64,000 nucleotides of DNA from Delphinus delphis (lineage: Eukaryota; Chordata; Mammalia; Artiodactyla; Delphinidae): contig NW_027192671.1 of NCBI RefSeq assembly GCF_949987515.2, forward strand, positions 372,001 through 436,000, in the 5' to 3' direction. The notes under the pieces were generated by a model, which worked only from the letters and a program-made list of their open reading frames with translations, did no database searches and had not been told where the DNA came from. Positions within the stretch are counted from its first letter, which is position 1; the number at the start of each line of letters is the position of its first letter. This document shows positions 36,000-50,214 of the stretch, one piece after another. The position numbers and the translations under genes were made by a program.

Positions 36000-37578
36000 T
36001 CACAAACCTGCAGAGTTATAAATGACAGCTATCGTCCAAAAATAGACTGAAGTAAGGCTGCCAAGAGGACTTGAAAGCGGGGCAGAATTGCAGGAAACCG
36101 ATTTCAGGAGGTAGACTGGAATTGCATTGAAAGCATAGGAAAAGAGGCAGAACGTCCACAATGATGCACTTGGCCAAAAAGGGCGTATGCGTTTTTTCCT
36201 GAATATATTCAGGAAAAAACGCATACGCCCTTTTTGGCCAACCAAGCAAGCTTGCAAAGGAAATCTGCACTACAATGAAGTCTCACTTCCCCCCGGTCAA
36301 AAGGGCCATCTGAAAAAAGTGTAAAATCCAGAAAGGCAGGACAGGCCATGGAGAACTGGGAGCCTTGTTATGCTGATGGGCGGGATGTAAATTGCCAACA
36401 GACACTTGGGAGAAGTGTATGGTGTTTCCTGAAACATCTAAAAAACAAAGCAACAGAACCTAGGGCACTTCCACTTATGGTCCTATAGCTTAGGGAAATT
36501 AAAATCAAAAAGACACAGCCACCCCAAAGTTTGGAACGGCTCTGTTTACAAGAACCTCGTTTACAGTACAAGTTCAACATCGCAGAAAGTGAAAAATGGA
36601 TAAAGAAGTTGTGGTATTTACTTACAAAGCAATATCACTCAGCAATGAAATCTGTGTCATCTGGCCCTTAGCAGCACAATGAGTGGATTCAGGTATGATG
36701 ATTCTAACTGAAATAAGTCACACAGAAAAAGAAACATCATAAGATATCAGTAATACACGGAATGTAAACTTGGCTACACAGGAACTGAATTACAGAACAG
36801 AACAGGGTCTCAAATTTAGAAAACCAACTTATGCTTGCTTAAGGGGAAAGGTGAGTTGGGGTGCTGCATAAAACCAGAGATTGAAATGAGCACAGATAAA
36901 GTTCCTTAAGCCAAATATGGAATAGACAAGAGCTACTCCTTGCTCAACGAAATGGACTCAACACCGCATATTAAACGCCTAAGAATGTACCTGACTAGTA
37001 AGTATCTTAAAACCTATGGATTGCTATGTCTCCGAAAGAGAATCAAGCATGTGTACAGGGGCATAAACGCAGCAGTGATAGGATTGGAGAGGTTCGGTGA
37101 GCAAATGAAGACCCTTTGAAGTCATATTGCATGGTACCCATTACACGGGTCTCAACTCTCCAGGTTTAAGGTATTCTTCCTTCAGCTAAAACATGCATGT
37201 GGAACTCAAGTATGATCAACCATGTGAACGGGAGACGTGTTCAAATATGTCTCAGTTTTCCTCCCCTGGTACTCGGGTGCAACATTCCAGACGCTTTACT
37301 AACACTCTCCCCACTTGGAGAGTCAGCGCCTTTAACCTCCTGTTTGGCCCAGTTTGCAATTTCTGCGGAAGATGAACAGGAATAGCGAGAACCAATGAGA
37401 GACTAGCTGGAGGTGTCTGGACGGGCAAATTTAACTCTCATTTCCCACCAGGAAGAGGAAATAACCAAAGGCTCAGCGTGCCGTGCTGGAACCAGATTAG
37501 GGCCTGAAGCCATCCTGCGGTGTTGCGGCCAGCTCAAAAGAAAGCGAGTTGAAGAAAGGAGCTCAGGGGCACTGTAAT
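36000..37578. repeat. M24
   Basis: Perfect palindrome at 36170-36241. CATCTGGCCC at 36658 matches M17 and M31. It has a CTCAACTCTCC allele surrounded by T-type monomers and a private GGAACTCAAG near 37201. Confidence 0.9.
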
Positions 37579-39158
37579 TCACAAACCTGCAGAGTTATAA
37601 ATGACAGCTATCGTCCAAAAATAGACTGAAGTAAGGCTGCCAAGAGGACTTGAAAGCGGGGCAGAATTGCAGGAAACCGATTTCAGGAGGTAGACTGGAA
37701 TTGCATTGAAAGCATAGGAAAAGAGGCAGAACGTACACAATGATGCACTTGGCCAAAAAGGGCGTATGCGTTTTTTCCTGAATATATTCAGGAAAAAACG
37801 CATACGCCCTTTTTGGCCAACCAAGCAAGCTTGCAAAGGAAATCTGCACTACAATGAAGTCTCACTTCCCCCCGGTCAAAAGGGCCATCTGAAAAAAGTG
37901 TAAAATCCAGAAAGGCAGGACAGGCCATGGAGAACTGGGAGCCTTGTTATGCTGATGGGCGGGATGTAAATTGCCAACAACCACTCGGGAGAAGTGTATG
38001 GTGTTTCCTGAAACATCTAAAAAACAAAGCAACAGAACCTAGGGCACTTCCACTTATGGTCCTATAGCTTAGGGAAATTAAAATAAAAAAGACACAGCCA
38101 CCCCAAAGTTTGGAACGGCTCTGTTTACAAGAACCTCGTTTACAGTACAAGTTCAACATCGCAGAAAGTGAAAAATGGATAAAGAAGTTGTGGTATATAC
38201 GTACAAAGCAATATCACTCAGCAATGAAATCTGTGTCATCAGGCCCTTAGCAGCATAATGAGTGTATTAAGGTACGATGAGTCTAACTGAAATAAGTCAC
38301 GCAAAAAAAGAAACATCATAAGATATCACTAATACACGGAATGTAAACTTGGCTACACAGGAACTGCATTCCAAAACAGAACAGGGTCTCAAATTTAGAA
38401 AACCAACTTATGCTTGCTTAAGGGGAAAGGTGAGTTGGGTTGCTGCATAAAACCAGAGATTGAAATGAGCACAGATAAAGTTCCTTAAGCCAAATATGGA
38501 ATAGACAAGAGCTACTCCTTGCTCAACGAAATGGACTCAAAACCCCATATTAAACGCCTAAGAATGTACCTGACTAGTAAGTATCTTAAAACCTATGGAT
38601 TGCTATGTCTCCAAAAGAGAATCAAGCGTGTGTACAGGGGCATAAACGCAGCAGTGATAGGATTGGAGAGGTTCGGTGAGCAAATGAAGACCCTTTGAAA
38701 TCATATTGCATGGTACCCATTCCACGGGTCTCAACTCTCCAGGTTTAAGGTATTCTTCCTTCAGCTAAAACATGCATGTGGAACCCAGATTATGATCAAC
38801 CATGTGAATGGGAGACGTGTTCAAATATGTCTCAGTTTTCCTCCCCTGGTACTCGGGTGCAACATTCCAGACGCTTTACTAACACTCTCCCGACTTGGAG
38901 AGTCAGTCCCTTTAACCTCCTGTTTGGCCCAGTTTGCAATTTCTGCGGAAGATGAACAGGAATAGCGAGAACCAATGAGAGACTAGCTGGAGGTGTCTGG
39001 ACGGGCAAATTTAACTCTCATTTCCCACCAGGAAGAGGAATTAACCAAAGGCTCAGCGTGCCGTGCCGGAACCAGATTAGGGCCTGAAGCCATCCTGCGG
39101 TGTTGCGGCCAGCTCACAAGAAAGCGAGTTGAAGAAAGGAGCTCAGGGGCACTGCAAT
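37579..39158. repeat. M25
   Basis: Perfect palindrome at 37749-37820, preceded by GTACAC. It has ATTAAAATAAAAAAG near 38077, ATGAGTGTATTAAGG at 38258, GATGAGTCTAAC near 38276 and a CTCAACTCTCC allele. Confidence 0.9.
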
Positions 39159-40738
39159 TCACAAACATGCAGAGTAATAAATGACAGCTATCGTCCAAAA
39201 ATAGACTGAAGTAAGGCTGCCAAGAGGACTTGAAAGTGGGGCAGAATTGCAGGAAACCTATTTCAGGAGGTAGACTGGAATTGCATTGAAAGCATAGGAA
39301 AAGAGGCAGAACGTCCACAATGATGCACTTGGCCAAAAAGGGCGTATGCGTTTTTTCCTGAATATATTCAGGAAAAAACGCATACGCCCTTTTTGGCCAA
39401 CCAAGCAAGCTTGCAAAGGAAATCTGCACTACAATGAAGTCTCACTTCCCCCCGGTCAAAAGGGCCATCTGAAAAAAGTGTAAAATCCAGAAAGGCAGGA
39501 CAGGCCATGGAGAACTGGGAGCCTTGTTATGCTGATGGGCGGGATGTAAATTGCCAACAACCACTCGGGAGAAGTGTATGGTGTTTCCTGAAACATCTAA
39601 AAAACAAAGCAACAGAGCCTAGGGCACTTCTACTTATGGTCCTATAGCTTAGGGAAATTAAATTCAAAAAGACACAGCCACCCCAAAGTTTGGAACGGCT
39701 CTGTTTACAAGAACCTCGTTTACAGTACAAGTTCAACATCGCAGAAAGTGAAAAATGGATAAAGAACTTGTGGTACTTACGTACAATGCAGTATCACTCA
39801 GCAATGAAATCTATGTCATCAGGCCCGTAGCAGCATAATGAGTGGATTCAGGTATGATGATTCTAACTGAAATAAGTCACACAGAAAAAGAAACATCATA
39901 AGATATCACTAATACACGGAATGTAAACTTGGCTACACAGGAACTGAATTACAGAACAGAACAGGGTCTCAAATTTAGAAAACCAACTTATGCTTGCTTA
40001 AGGGGAAAGGTGAGTTGGGGTGCTGCATAAAACCAGAGATTGAAATGAGCACAGATAAAGTTCCTTAAGCCAAATATGGAATAGACAAGAGCTACTCCTT
40101 GCTCAACGAAATGGACTCAACACCGCATATTAAATGCCTAAGAATGTACCTGATTAGTAAGTATCTTAAAACCTATGGATTGCTATGTCTCCGAAAGAGA
40201 ATCAAGCATGTGTACAGGGGCATAAACGCAGCAGTGATAGGATTGGAGAGGTTCGGTGAGCAAATGAAGACCCTTTGAAGTCATATTGCATGGTACCCAT
40301 TCCACGGGTTTCAACTACCCAGGTTTAAGGTATTCTTCCTTTGGCTAAAACATGCATGTGGGACCTAGAGTATGATCAATCATGTGATTGGGAGACGTGT
40401 TCAAATATGTCTCAGTTTTCGTACCCTGGTACTCGGGTGCAACATTCCAGACGCTTTACTAACACTCTCCCCACTTGGAGAGTCAGTCCCTTTAACCTCC
40501 TGTTTGGCCCAGTTTGCAATTTCTGTGGAAGATGAACAGGAATAGCGAGAACCAATGAGAGACTAGCTGGAGGTGTCTGGATGGGCAAATTTAACTCTCA
40601 TTTCCCACCAGGAAGAGGAATTAACCAAAGGCTCAGCGTGCCGTGCCAGAACCAGATTAGGGCCTGAAGACATCCTGCGGTGTTGCGGCCAGGTCACAAG
40701 AAAGCGAGTTGAAGAAAGGAGCTCAGGGGCACTGTAAT
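39159..40738. repeat. M26: apparent hybrid monomer
   Basis: It starts like M19 (ACATGCAG) and continues like M20 (CACTTCTAC near 39626, CAATCATGTGATTGGG near 40376). Perfect palindrome at 39329-39400. GAGTAATAAATG near 39172 removes a stop and produces the 148-codon minus-strand frame at 38983-39429. Confidence 0.88.
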
Positions 40739-42318
40739 TCACAAACCTGCAGAGTTATAAATGACAGCTATCGTCCAAAAATAGACTGAAGTAAGGCTGC
40801 CAAGAGGACTTGAAAGCGGGGCAGAATTGCAGGAAACCGATTTCAGGAGGTAGACTGGAATTGCATTGAAAGCATAGGAAAAGAGGCAGAACGTCCACAA
40901 TGATGCACTTGGCCAAAAAGGGCGTATGCGTTTTTTCCTGAATATATTCAGGAAAAAACGCATACGCCCTTTTTGGCCAACCAAGCAAGCTTGCAAAGGA
41001 AATCTGCACTACAATGAAGTCTCACTTCCCCCCGGTCAAAAGGGCCATCTGAAAAAAGTATAAAATCCAGAAAGGCAGGACAGGCCATGGAGAACTGGGA
41101 GCCTTGTTATGCTGATGGGCGGGATGTAAATTGCCAACAACCACTCGGGAGAAGTGTATGGTGTTTCCTGAAACATCTAAAAAACAAAGCAACAGAGCCT
41201 AGGGCACTTCCACTTATGGTCCTATAGCTTAGGGAAATTAAATTCAAAAAGACACAGCCACCCCAAAGTTTGGAACGGCTCTGTTTACAAGAACCTCGTT
41301 TACAGTACAAGTTCAACATCGCAGAAAGTGAAAAATGGATAAAGAACTTGTGGTACTTACGTACAATGCAGTATCACTCAGCAATGAAATCTATGTCATC
41401 AGGCCCGTAGCAGCATAATGAGTGGATTCAGGTACGATGATTCTAACTGAAATAAGTCACACAGAAAAAGAAACATCATAAGATATCACTAATACACGGA
41501 ATGTAAACTTGGCTACACAGGAACTGAATTACAGAACAGAACAGGGTCTCAAATTTAGAAAACCAACTTATGCTTGCTTAAGGGGAAAGGTGAGTTGGGG
41601 TGCTGCATAAAACCAGAGATTGAAATGAGCACAGATAAAGTTCCTTAAGCCAAATATGGAATAGACAAGAGCTACTCCTTGCTCAACGAAATGGACTCAA
41701 CACCGCATATTAAACGTCTAAGAATGTACCAGACTAGTAAGTATCTTAAAACCTATGGATTGCTATGTCTCCGAAAGAGAATCAAGCATGTGTACAGGGG
41801 CATAAACGCAGCAGTGATAGGATTGGAGAGGTTCGGTGAGCAAATGAAGACCCTTTGAAGTCATATTGCATGGTACCCATTCCACGGGTTTCAACTACCC
41901 AGGTTTAAGGTATTCTTCCTTCAGCTAAAACATGCATGTGGGACCTAGAGTATGATCAACCATGTGATCGGGAGACGTGTTCAAATATGTCTCCGTTTTC
42001 GTACCCTGGTACTCGGGTGCAACATTCCAGACGCTTTACTAACACTCTCCCCACTTGGAGAGTCAGTCCCTTTAACCTCCTGTTTGGCCCAGTTTGCAAT
42101 TTCTGTGGAAGATTAACAGGAATAGCGAGAACCAATGAGAGACTAGCTGGAGGTGTCTGGATGGGCAAATTTAACTCTCATTTCCCACCAGGAAGAGGAA
42201 TTAACCAAAGGCTCAGCATGCCGTGCCAGAACCAGATTAGGGCCTGAAGACATCCTGCGGTGTTGCGGCCAGGTCACAAGAAAGCGAGTTGAAGAAAGGA
42301 GCTCAGGGGCACTGTAAT
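40739..42318. repeat. M27
   Basis: Perfect palindrome at 40909-40980. GTATAAAATCC near 41058, GTACCAGACTAG near 41726 (private), GTCTCCGTTTTCG near 41987 and GAAGATTAACAGG near 42109. Closest to M21 and M29. Confidence 0.9.
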
Positions 42319-43897
42319 TCACAAACCTGCAGAGTTATAAATGACAGCTATCGTCCAAAAATAGACTGAAGTAAGGCTGCCAAGAGGACTTGAAAGTGGG
42401 GCAGAATTGCAGGAAACCGATTTCAGGAGGTAGACTGGAATTGCATTGAAAGCATAGGAAAAGAGGCAGGACGTCCACAATGATGCACTTGGCCAAAAAG
42501 GGCGTATGCGTTTTTTCCTGAATATATTCAGGAAAAAACGCATACGCCCTTTTTGGCCAACCAAGCAAGCTTGCAAAGGAAATCTGCACTACAATGAAGT
42601 CTCACTTCCCCCCGGTCAAAAGGGCCATCTGAAAAAAGTGTAAAATCCAGAAAGGCAGGACAGGCCATGGAGAACTGGGAGCCTTGTTATGCTGATGGGC
42701 GGGATGTAAATTGCCAACAGACACTTGGGAGAAGTGTATGGTGTTTCCTGAAACATCTAAAAAACAAAGCAACAGAGCCTAGGGCACTTCCACTTATGGT
42801 CCTATAGCTTAGGGAATTTAAAATCAAAAAGACACAGCCACCCCAAAGTTTGGAACGGCTCTGTTTACAAGAACCTCGTTTACAGTACAAGTTCAACATC
42901 GCAGAAAGTGAAAAATGGATAAAGAAGTTGTGGTATTTACTTACAAAGCAATATCACTCAGCAATGAAATCTGTGTCATCAGGCCCTTAGCAGCACAATG
43001 AGTGGATTCAGGTATGATGATTCTAACTGAAATAAGTCACACAGAAAAAGAAACATCATAAGATATCAGTAATACATGGAATGTAAACTTGGCTACACAG
43101 GAACTGAATTACAGAACAGAACAGGGTCTCAAATTTAGAAAACCAACTTATGCTTGCTTAAGGGGAAAGGTGAGTTGGGGTGCTGCATAAAACCAGAGAT
43201 TGAAATGAGCACAGATAAAGTTCCTTAAGCCAAATATGGAATAGACAAGAGCTACTCCTTGCTCAACGAAATGGACTCAACACCGCATATTAAACGCCTA
43301 AGAATGTACCTGACTAGTAAGTATCTTAAAACCTATGGATTGCTATGCCTCCGAAAGAGAATCAAGCATGTGTACAGGGGCATAAACGCAGCAGTGATAG
43401 GATTGGAGAGGTTCGGTGAGCAAATGAAGACCCTTTGAAGTCATATTGCATGGTACCCATTCCACGGGTTTCAACTACCCAGGTTTTAGGTATTCTTCCT
43501 TCAGCTAAAACATGCATGTGGAACCCAAGTATGATCAACCATGTGAACGGGAGACGTGTTCAAATATGTCTCAGTTCTCCTCCCCTGGTACTCGGGTGCA
43601 ACATTCCAGACGCTTTACTAACACTCTCCCCACTTGGAAAGTCAGCGCCTTTAACCTCCTGTTTGGCCCAGTTTGCAATTTCTGCGGAAGATGAACAGGA
43701 ATAGCGAGAACCAATGAGAGGCTAGCTGGAGGTGTCTGGACGGGCAAATTTAACTCTCATTTCCCACCAGGAAGAGGAATTAACCAAAGGCTCAGCGTGC
43801 CGTGCCGGAACCAGATTAGGGCCTGAAGACATCCTGCGGTGTTGCGGCCAGGTCACAAGAAAGCGAGTTGAAGAAAGGAGCTCAGGGGCACTGTAAT
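42319..43897. repeat. M28
   Basis: GCAGGACG precedes the perfect palindrome at 42489-42560. CAGACACTTGGG near 42718, GGGAATTTAAAATC near 42812, GGTTTTAGG near 43482. Closest to M22 and M30. Confidence 0.9.
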
Positions 43898-45477
43898 TCA
43901 CAAACATGCAGAGTTATAAATGACAGCTATCGTCCAAAAATAGACTGAAGTAAGGCTGCCAAGAGGACTTGAAAGCGGGGCAGAATTGCAGGAAACCGAT
44001 TTCAGGAGGTAGACTGGAATTGCATTGAAAGCATAGGAAAAGAGGCAGAACGTCCACAATGATGCACTTGGCCAAAAAGGGCGTATGCGTTTTTTCCTGA
44101 ATATATTCAGGAAAAAACGCATACGCCCTTTTTGGCCAACCAAGCAAGCTTGCAAAGGAAATCTGCACTACAATGAAGTCTCACTTCCCCCCGGTCAAAA
44201 GGGCCATCTGAAAAAAGTATAAAATCCAGAAAGGCAGGACAGGCCATGGAGAACTGGGAGCCTTGTTATGCTGATGGGCGGGATGTAAATTGCCAACAAC
44301 CACTCGGGAGAAGTGTATGGTGTTTCCTGAAACATCTAAAAAACAAAGCAACAGAGCCTAGGGCACTTCCACTTATGGTCCTATAGCTTAGGGAAATTAA
44401 ATTCAAAAAGACACAGCCACCCCAAAGTTTGGAACGGCTCTGTTTACAAGAACCTCGTTTACAGTACAAGTTCAACATCGCAGAAAGTGAAAAATGGATA
44501 AAGAACTTGTGGTACTTACGTACAATGCAGTATCACTCAGCAATGAAATCTATGTCATCAGGCCCGTAGCAGCATAATGAGTGGATTCAGGTACGATGAT
44601 TCTAACTGAAATAAGTCACACAGAAAAAGAAACATCATAAGATATCACTAATACACGGAATGTAAACTTGGCTACACAGGAACTGAATTACAGAACAGAA
44701 CAGGGTCTCAAATTTAGAAAACCAACTTATGCTTGCTTAAGGGGAAAGGTGAGTTGGGGTGCTGCATAAAACCAGAGATTGAAATGAGCACAGATAAAGT
44801 TCCTTAAGCCAAATATGGAATAGACAAGAGCTACTCCTTGCTCAACGAAATGGACTCAACACCGCATATTAAACGCCTAAGAATGTACCTGACTAGTAAG
44901 TATCTTAAAACCTATGGATTGCTATGTCTCCGAAAGAGAATCAAGCATGTGTACAGGGGCATAAACGCAGCAGTGATAGGATTGGAGAGGTTTGGTGAGC
45001 AAATGAAGACCCTTTGAAGTCATATTGCATGGTACCCATTCCACGGGTTTCAACTACCCAGGTTTAAGGTATTCTTCCTTCAGCTAAAACATGCATGTGG
45101 GACCTAGAGTATGATCAACCATGTGATCGGGAGACGTGTTCAAATATGTCTCCGTTTTCGTACCCTGGTACTCGGGTGCAACATTCCAGACGCTTTACTA
45201 ACACTCTCCCCACTTGGAGAGTCAGTCCCTTTAACCTCCTGTTTGGCCCAGTTTGCAATTTCTGTGGAAGATTAACAGGAATAGCGAGAACCAATGAGAG
45301 ACTAGCTGGAGGTGTCTGGATGGGCAAATTTAACTCTCATTTCCCACCAGGAAGAGGAATTAACCAAAGGCTCAGCATGCCGTGCCAGAACCAGATTAGG
45401 GCCTGAAGACATCCTGCGGTGTTGCGGCCAGGTCACAAGAAAGCGAGTTGAAGAAAGGAGCTCAGGGGCACTGTAAT
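43898..45477. repeat. M29
   Basis: ACATGCAG start, perfect palindrome at 44068-44139, GTATAAAATCC near 44218, TTAAATTCAAA near 44397, GGTTTGGTGAGC near 44989, GAAGATTAACAGG near 45267. Matches M23 upstream and M36 downstream. Confidence 0.9.
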
Positions 45478-47056
45478 TCACAAACCTGCAGAGTTATAAA
45501 TGACAGCTATCGTCCAAAAATAGACTGAAGTAAGGCTGCCAAGAGGACTTGAAAGCGGGGCAGAATTGCAGGAAACCGATTTCAGGAGGTAGACTGGAAT
45601 TGCATTGAAAGCATAGGAAAAGAGGCAGGACGTCCACAATGATGCACTTGGCCAAAAAGGGCGTATGCGTTTTTTCCTGAATATATTCAGGAAAAAACGC
45701 ATACGCCCTTTTTGGCCAACCAAGCAAGCTTGCTAAGGAAATCTGCACTACAATGAAGTCTCACTTCCCCCCGGTCAAAAGGGCCATCTGAAAAAAGTGT
45801 AAAATCCAGAAAGGCAGGACAGGCCATGGAGAACTGGGAGCCTTGTTATGCTGATGGGCGGGATGTAAATTGCCAACAACCACTCGGGAGAAGTGTATGG
45901 TGTTTCCTGAAACATCTAAAAAACAAAGCAACAGAGCCTAGGGCACTTCCACTTATGGTCCTATAGCTTAGGGAATTTAAAATCAAAAAGACACAGCCAC
46001 CCCAAAGTTTGGAACGGCTCTGTTTACAAGAACCTCGTTTACAGTACAAGTTCAACATCGCAGAAAGTGAAAAATGAATAAAGAAGTTGTGGTATTTACT
46101 TACAAAGCAATATCACTCAGCAATGAAATCTGTGTCATCAGGCCCTTAGCAGCACAATGAGTGGATTCAGGTATGATGATTCTAACTGAAATAAGTCACA
46201 CAGAAAAAGAAACATCATAAGATATCAGTAATACACGGAATGTAAACTTGGCTACACAGGAACTGAATTACAGAACAGAACAGGGTCTCAAATTTAGAAA
46301 ACCAACTTATGCTTGCTTAAGGGGAAAGGTGAGTTGGGGTGCTGCATAAAACCAGAGATTGAAATGAGCACAGATAAAGTTCCTTAAGCCAAATATGGAA
46401 TAGACAAGAGCTACTCCTTGCTCAACGAAATGGACTCAACACCGCATATTAAACGCCTAAGAATGTACCTGACTAGTAAGTATCTTAAAACCTATGGATT
46501 GCTATGTCTCCGAAAGAGAATCAAGCATGTGTACAGGGGCATAAACGCAGCAGTGATAGGATTGGAGAGGTTCGGTGAGCAAATGAAGACCCTTTGAAGT
46601 CATATTGCATGGTACCCATTCCACGGGTTTCAACTACCCAGGTTTTAGGTATTCTTCCTTCAGCTAAAACATGCATGTGGAACCCAAGTATGATCAACCA
46701 TGTGAACGGGAGACGTGTTCAAATATGTCTCAGTTCTCCTCCCCTGGTACTCGGGTGCAACATTCCAGACGCTTTACTAACACTCTCCCCACTTGGAAAG
46801 TCAGCGCCTTTAACCTCCTGTTTGGCCCAGTTTGCAATTTCTGCGGAAGATGAACAGGAATAGCGAGAACCAATGAGAGGCTAGCTGGAGGTGTCTGGAC
46901 GGGCAAATTTAACTCTCATTTCCCACCAGGAAGAGGAAATAACCAAAGGCTCAGCATGCCGTGCCGGAACCAGATTAGGGCCTGAAGCCATCCTGCGGTG
47001 TTGCGGCCAGCTGAAAAGAAAGCGAGTTGAAGAAAGGAGCTCAGGGGCACTGTAAT
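45478..47056. repeat. M30
   Basis: GCAGGACG then perfect palindrome at 45648-45719, GCTTGCTAAGG near 45727, GGGAATTTAAAATC near 45972, private AAAAATGAATAAAG near 46070, GGTTTTAGG near 46642. Matches M37 at seven monomers. Confidence 0.9.
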
Positions 47057-48635
47057 TCACAAACCTGCAGAGTTATAAATGACAGCTATCGTCCAAAAAT
47101 AGACTGAAGTAAGGCTGCCAAGAGGACTTGAAAGCGGGGCAGAATTGCAGGAAACCGATTTCAGGAGGTAGACTGGAATTGCATTGAAAGCATAGGAAAA
47201 GAGGCAGAACGTCCACAATGATGCACTTGGCCAAAAAGGGCGTATGCGTTTTTTCCTGAATATATTCAGGAAAAAACGCATACGCCCTTTTTGGCCAACC
47301 AAGCAAGCTTGCAAAGGAAATCTGCACTACAATGAAGTCTCACTTCCCCCCGGTCAAAAGGGCCATCTGAAAAAAGTGTAAAATCCAGAAAGGCAGGACA
47401 GGCCATGGAGAACTGGGAGCCTTGTTATGCTGATGGGCGGGATGTAAATTGCCAACAGACACTTGGGAGAAGTGTATGGTGTTTCCTGAAACATCTAAAA
47501 AACAAAGCAACAGAACCTAGGGCACTTCCACTTATGGTCCTATAGCTTAGGGAAATTAAAATCAAAAAGACACAGCCACCCCAAAGTTTGGAACGGCTCT
47601 GTTTACAAGAACCTCGTTTACAGTACAAGTTCAACATCGCAGAAAGTGAAAAATGGATAAAGAAGTTGTGGTATTTACTTACAAAGCAATATCACTCAGC
47701 AATGAAATCTGTGTCATCTGGCCCTTAGCAGCACAATGAGTGGATTCAGGTATGATGATTCTAACTGAAATAAGTCACACAGAAAAAGAAACATCATAAG
47801 ATATCAGTAATACACGGAATGTAAACTTGGCTACACAGGAACTGAATTACAGAACAGAACAGGGTCTCAAATTTAGAAAACCAACTTATGCTTGCTTAAG
47901 GGTAAAGGTGAGTTGGGGTGCTGCATAAAACCAGAGATTGAAATGAGCACAGATAAAGTTCCTTAAGCCAAATATGGAATAGACAAGAGCTACTCCTTGC
48001 TCAACGAAATGGACTCAACACCGCATATTAAACGCCTAAGAATGTACCTGACTAGTAAGTATCTTAAAACCTATGGATTGCTATGTCTCCGAAAGAGAAT
48101 CAAGCATGTGTACAGGGGCATAAACGCAGCAGTGATAGGATTGGAGAGGTTCGGTGAGCAAATGAAGACCCTTTGAAGTCATATTGCATGGTACCCATTC
48201 CACGGGTTTCAAATACCCAGGTTTAAGGTATTCTTCCTTCAGCTAAAACATGCATGAGGAACCCAAGTATGATCAACCATGTGAACGGGAGACGTGTTCA
48301 AATATGTCTCAGTTTTCCTCCCCTGGTACTCGGGTGCAACATTCCAGACGCTTTACTAACACTCTCCCCACTTGGAGAGTCAGCGCCTTTAACCTCCTGT
48401 TTGGCCCAGTTTGCAATTTCTGCGGAAGATGAACAGGAATAGCGAGAACCAATGAGAGACTAGCTGGAGGTGTCTGGACGGGCAAATTTAACTCTCATTT
48501 CCCACCAGGAAGAGGAAATAACCAAAGGCTCAGCGTGCCGTGCTGGAACCAGATTAGGGCCTGAAGCCATCCTGCGGTGTTGCGGCCAGCTCAAAAGAAA
48601 GCGAGTTGAAGAAAGGAGCTCAGGGGCACTGTAAT
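47057..48635. repeat. M31
   Basis: Perfect palindrome at 47227-47298. CATCTGGCCC at 47715, TTCAAATACCC near 48209 and CATGAGGAACCC near 48251. The last two recur 3158 bp on, in M33. Confidence 0.9.
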
Positions 48636-50214
48636 TCACAAACCTGCAGAGTTATAAATGACAGCTATCGTCCAAAAATAGACTGAAGTAAGGCTGCCAA
48701 GAGGACTTGAAAGCGGGGCAGAATTGCAGGAAACCGATTTCAGGAGGTAGACTGGAATTGCATTGAAAGCATAGGAAAAGAGGCAGAACGTACACAATGA
48801 TGCACTTGGCCAAAAAGGGCGTATGCGTTTTTTCCTGAATATATTCAGGAAAAAACGCATACGCCCTTTTTGGCCAACCAAGCAAGCTTGCAAAGGAAAT
48901 CTGCACTACAATGAAGTCTCACTTCCCCCCGGTCAAAAGGGCCATCTGAAAAAAGTGTAAAATCCAGAAAGGCAGGACAGGCCATGGAGAACTGGGAGCC
49001 TTGTTATGCTGATGGGCGGGATGTAAATTGCCAACAACCACTCGGGAGAAGTGTATGGTGTTTCCTGAAACATCTAAAAAACAAAGCAACAGAACCTAGG
49101 GCACTTCCACTTATGGTCCTATAGCTTAGGGAAATTAAAATCAAAAAGACACAGCCACCCCAAAGTTTGGAACGGCTCTGTTTACATGAACCTCGTTTAC
49201 AGTACAAGTTCAACATCGCAGAAAGTGAAAAATGGATAAAGAAGTTGTGGTATTTACGTACAAAGCAATATCACTCAGCAATGAAATCTGTGTCATCAGG
49301 CCCTTAGCAGCATAATGAGTGTATTAAGGTACGATGAGTCTAACTGAAATAAGTCACGCAAAAAAAGAAACATCATAAGATATCACTAATACACGGAATG
49401 TAAACTTGGCTACACAGGAACTGCATTCCAAAACAGAACAGGGTCTCAAATTTAGAAAACCAACTTATGCTTGCTTAAGGTGAAAGGTGAGTTGGGGTGC
49501 TGCATAAAACCAGAGATTGAAATGAGCACAGATAAAGTTCCTTAAGCCAAATATGGAATAGACAAGAGCTACTCCTTGCTCAACGAAATGGACACAAAAC
49601 CCATATTAAACGCCTAAGAATGCACCTGACTAGTAAGTATCTTAAAACCTATGGATTGCTATGTCTCCGAAAGAGAATCAAGCATGTGTACAGGGGCATA
49701 AACGCAGCAGTGATAGGATTGGAGAGGTTCGGTGAGCAAATGGAGACCCTTTGAAGTCATATTGCATGGTACCCATTCCACGGGTTTCAACTACCCAGGT
49801 TTAAGGTATTCTTCCTTCAGCTAAAACATGCATGTGGGACCTAGAGTATGATCAACCATGTGATCGGGAGACGTGTTCAAATATGTCTCAGTTTTCGTAC
49901 CCTGGTACTCGGGTGCAACATTCCAGACGCTTTACTAACACTCTCCCCACTTGGAGAGTCAGTCCCTTTAACCTCCTGTTTGGCCCAGTTTGCAATTTCT
50001 GTGGAAGATGAACAGGAATAGCGAGAACCAATGAGAGACTAGCTGGAGGTGTCTGGATGGGCAAATTTAACTCTCATTTCCCACCAGGAAGAGGAAATAA
50101 CCAAAGGCTCAGCGTGCCGTGCCAGAACCAGATTAGGGCCTGAAGCCATCCTGCGGTGTTGCGGCCAGGTCACAAGAAAGCGAGTTGAAGAAAGGAGCTC
50201 AGGGGCACTGTAAT
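48636..50214. repeat. M32
   Basis: GTACAC then perfect palindrome at 48806-48877, TTACATGAACC near 49182, ATGAGTGTATTAAGG at 49315, CTTAAGGTGAAAGG near 49475. Near-copy of M34. Confidence 0.9.

Larger units (their letters stand above)
36000..47056. repeat. Seven-monomer higher-order unit, register 2 (M24-M30)
   Basis: It is 11,057 bp long. M24, M25 and M26 correspond to M17, M18, M19/M20 upstream and to M31, M32, M33 downstream. M29 and M30 correspond to M36 and M37. Within it M27-M28 and M29-M30 resemble two copies of one dimer. Confidence 0.75.

Noticed and set aside
38983..39429. 148-codon minus-strand open frame, the longest in the window
   Set aside because: A single change (GTAATAAATG near 39172) removes a stop and fuses two of the usual spurious frames. 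No start context or domain supports it.
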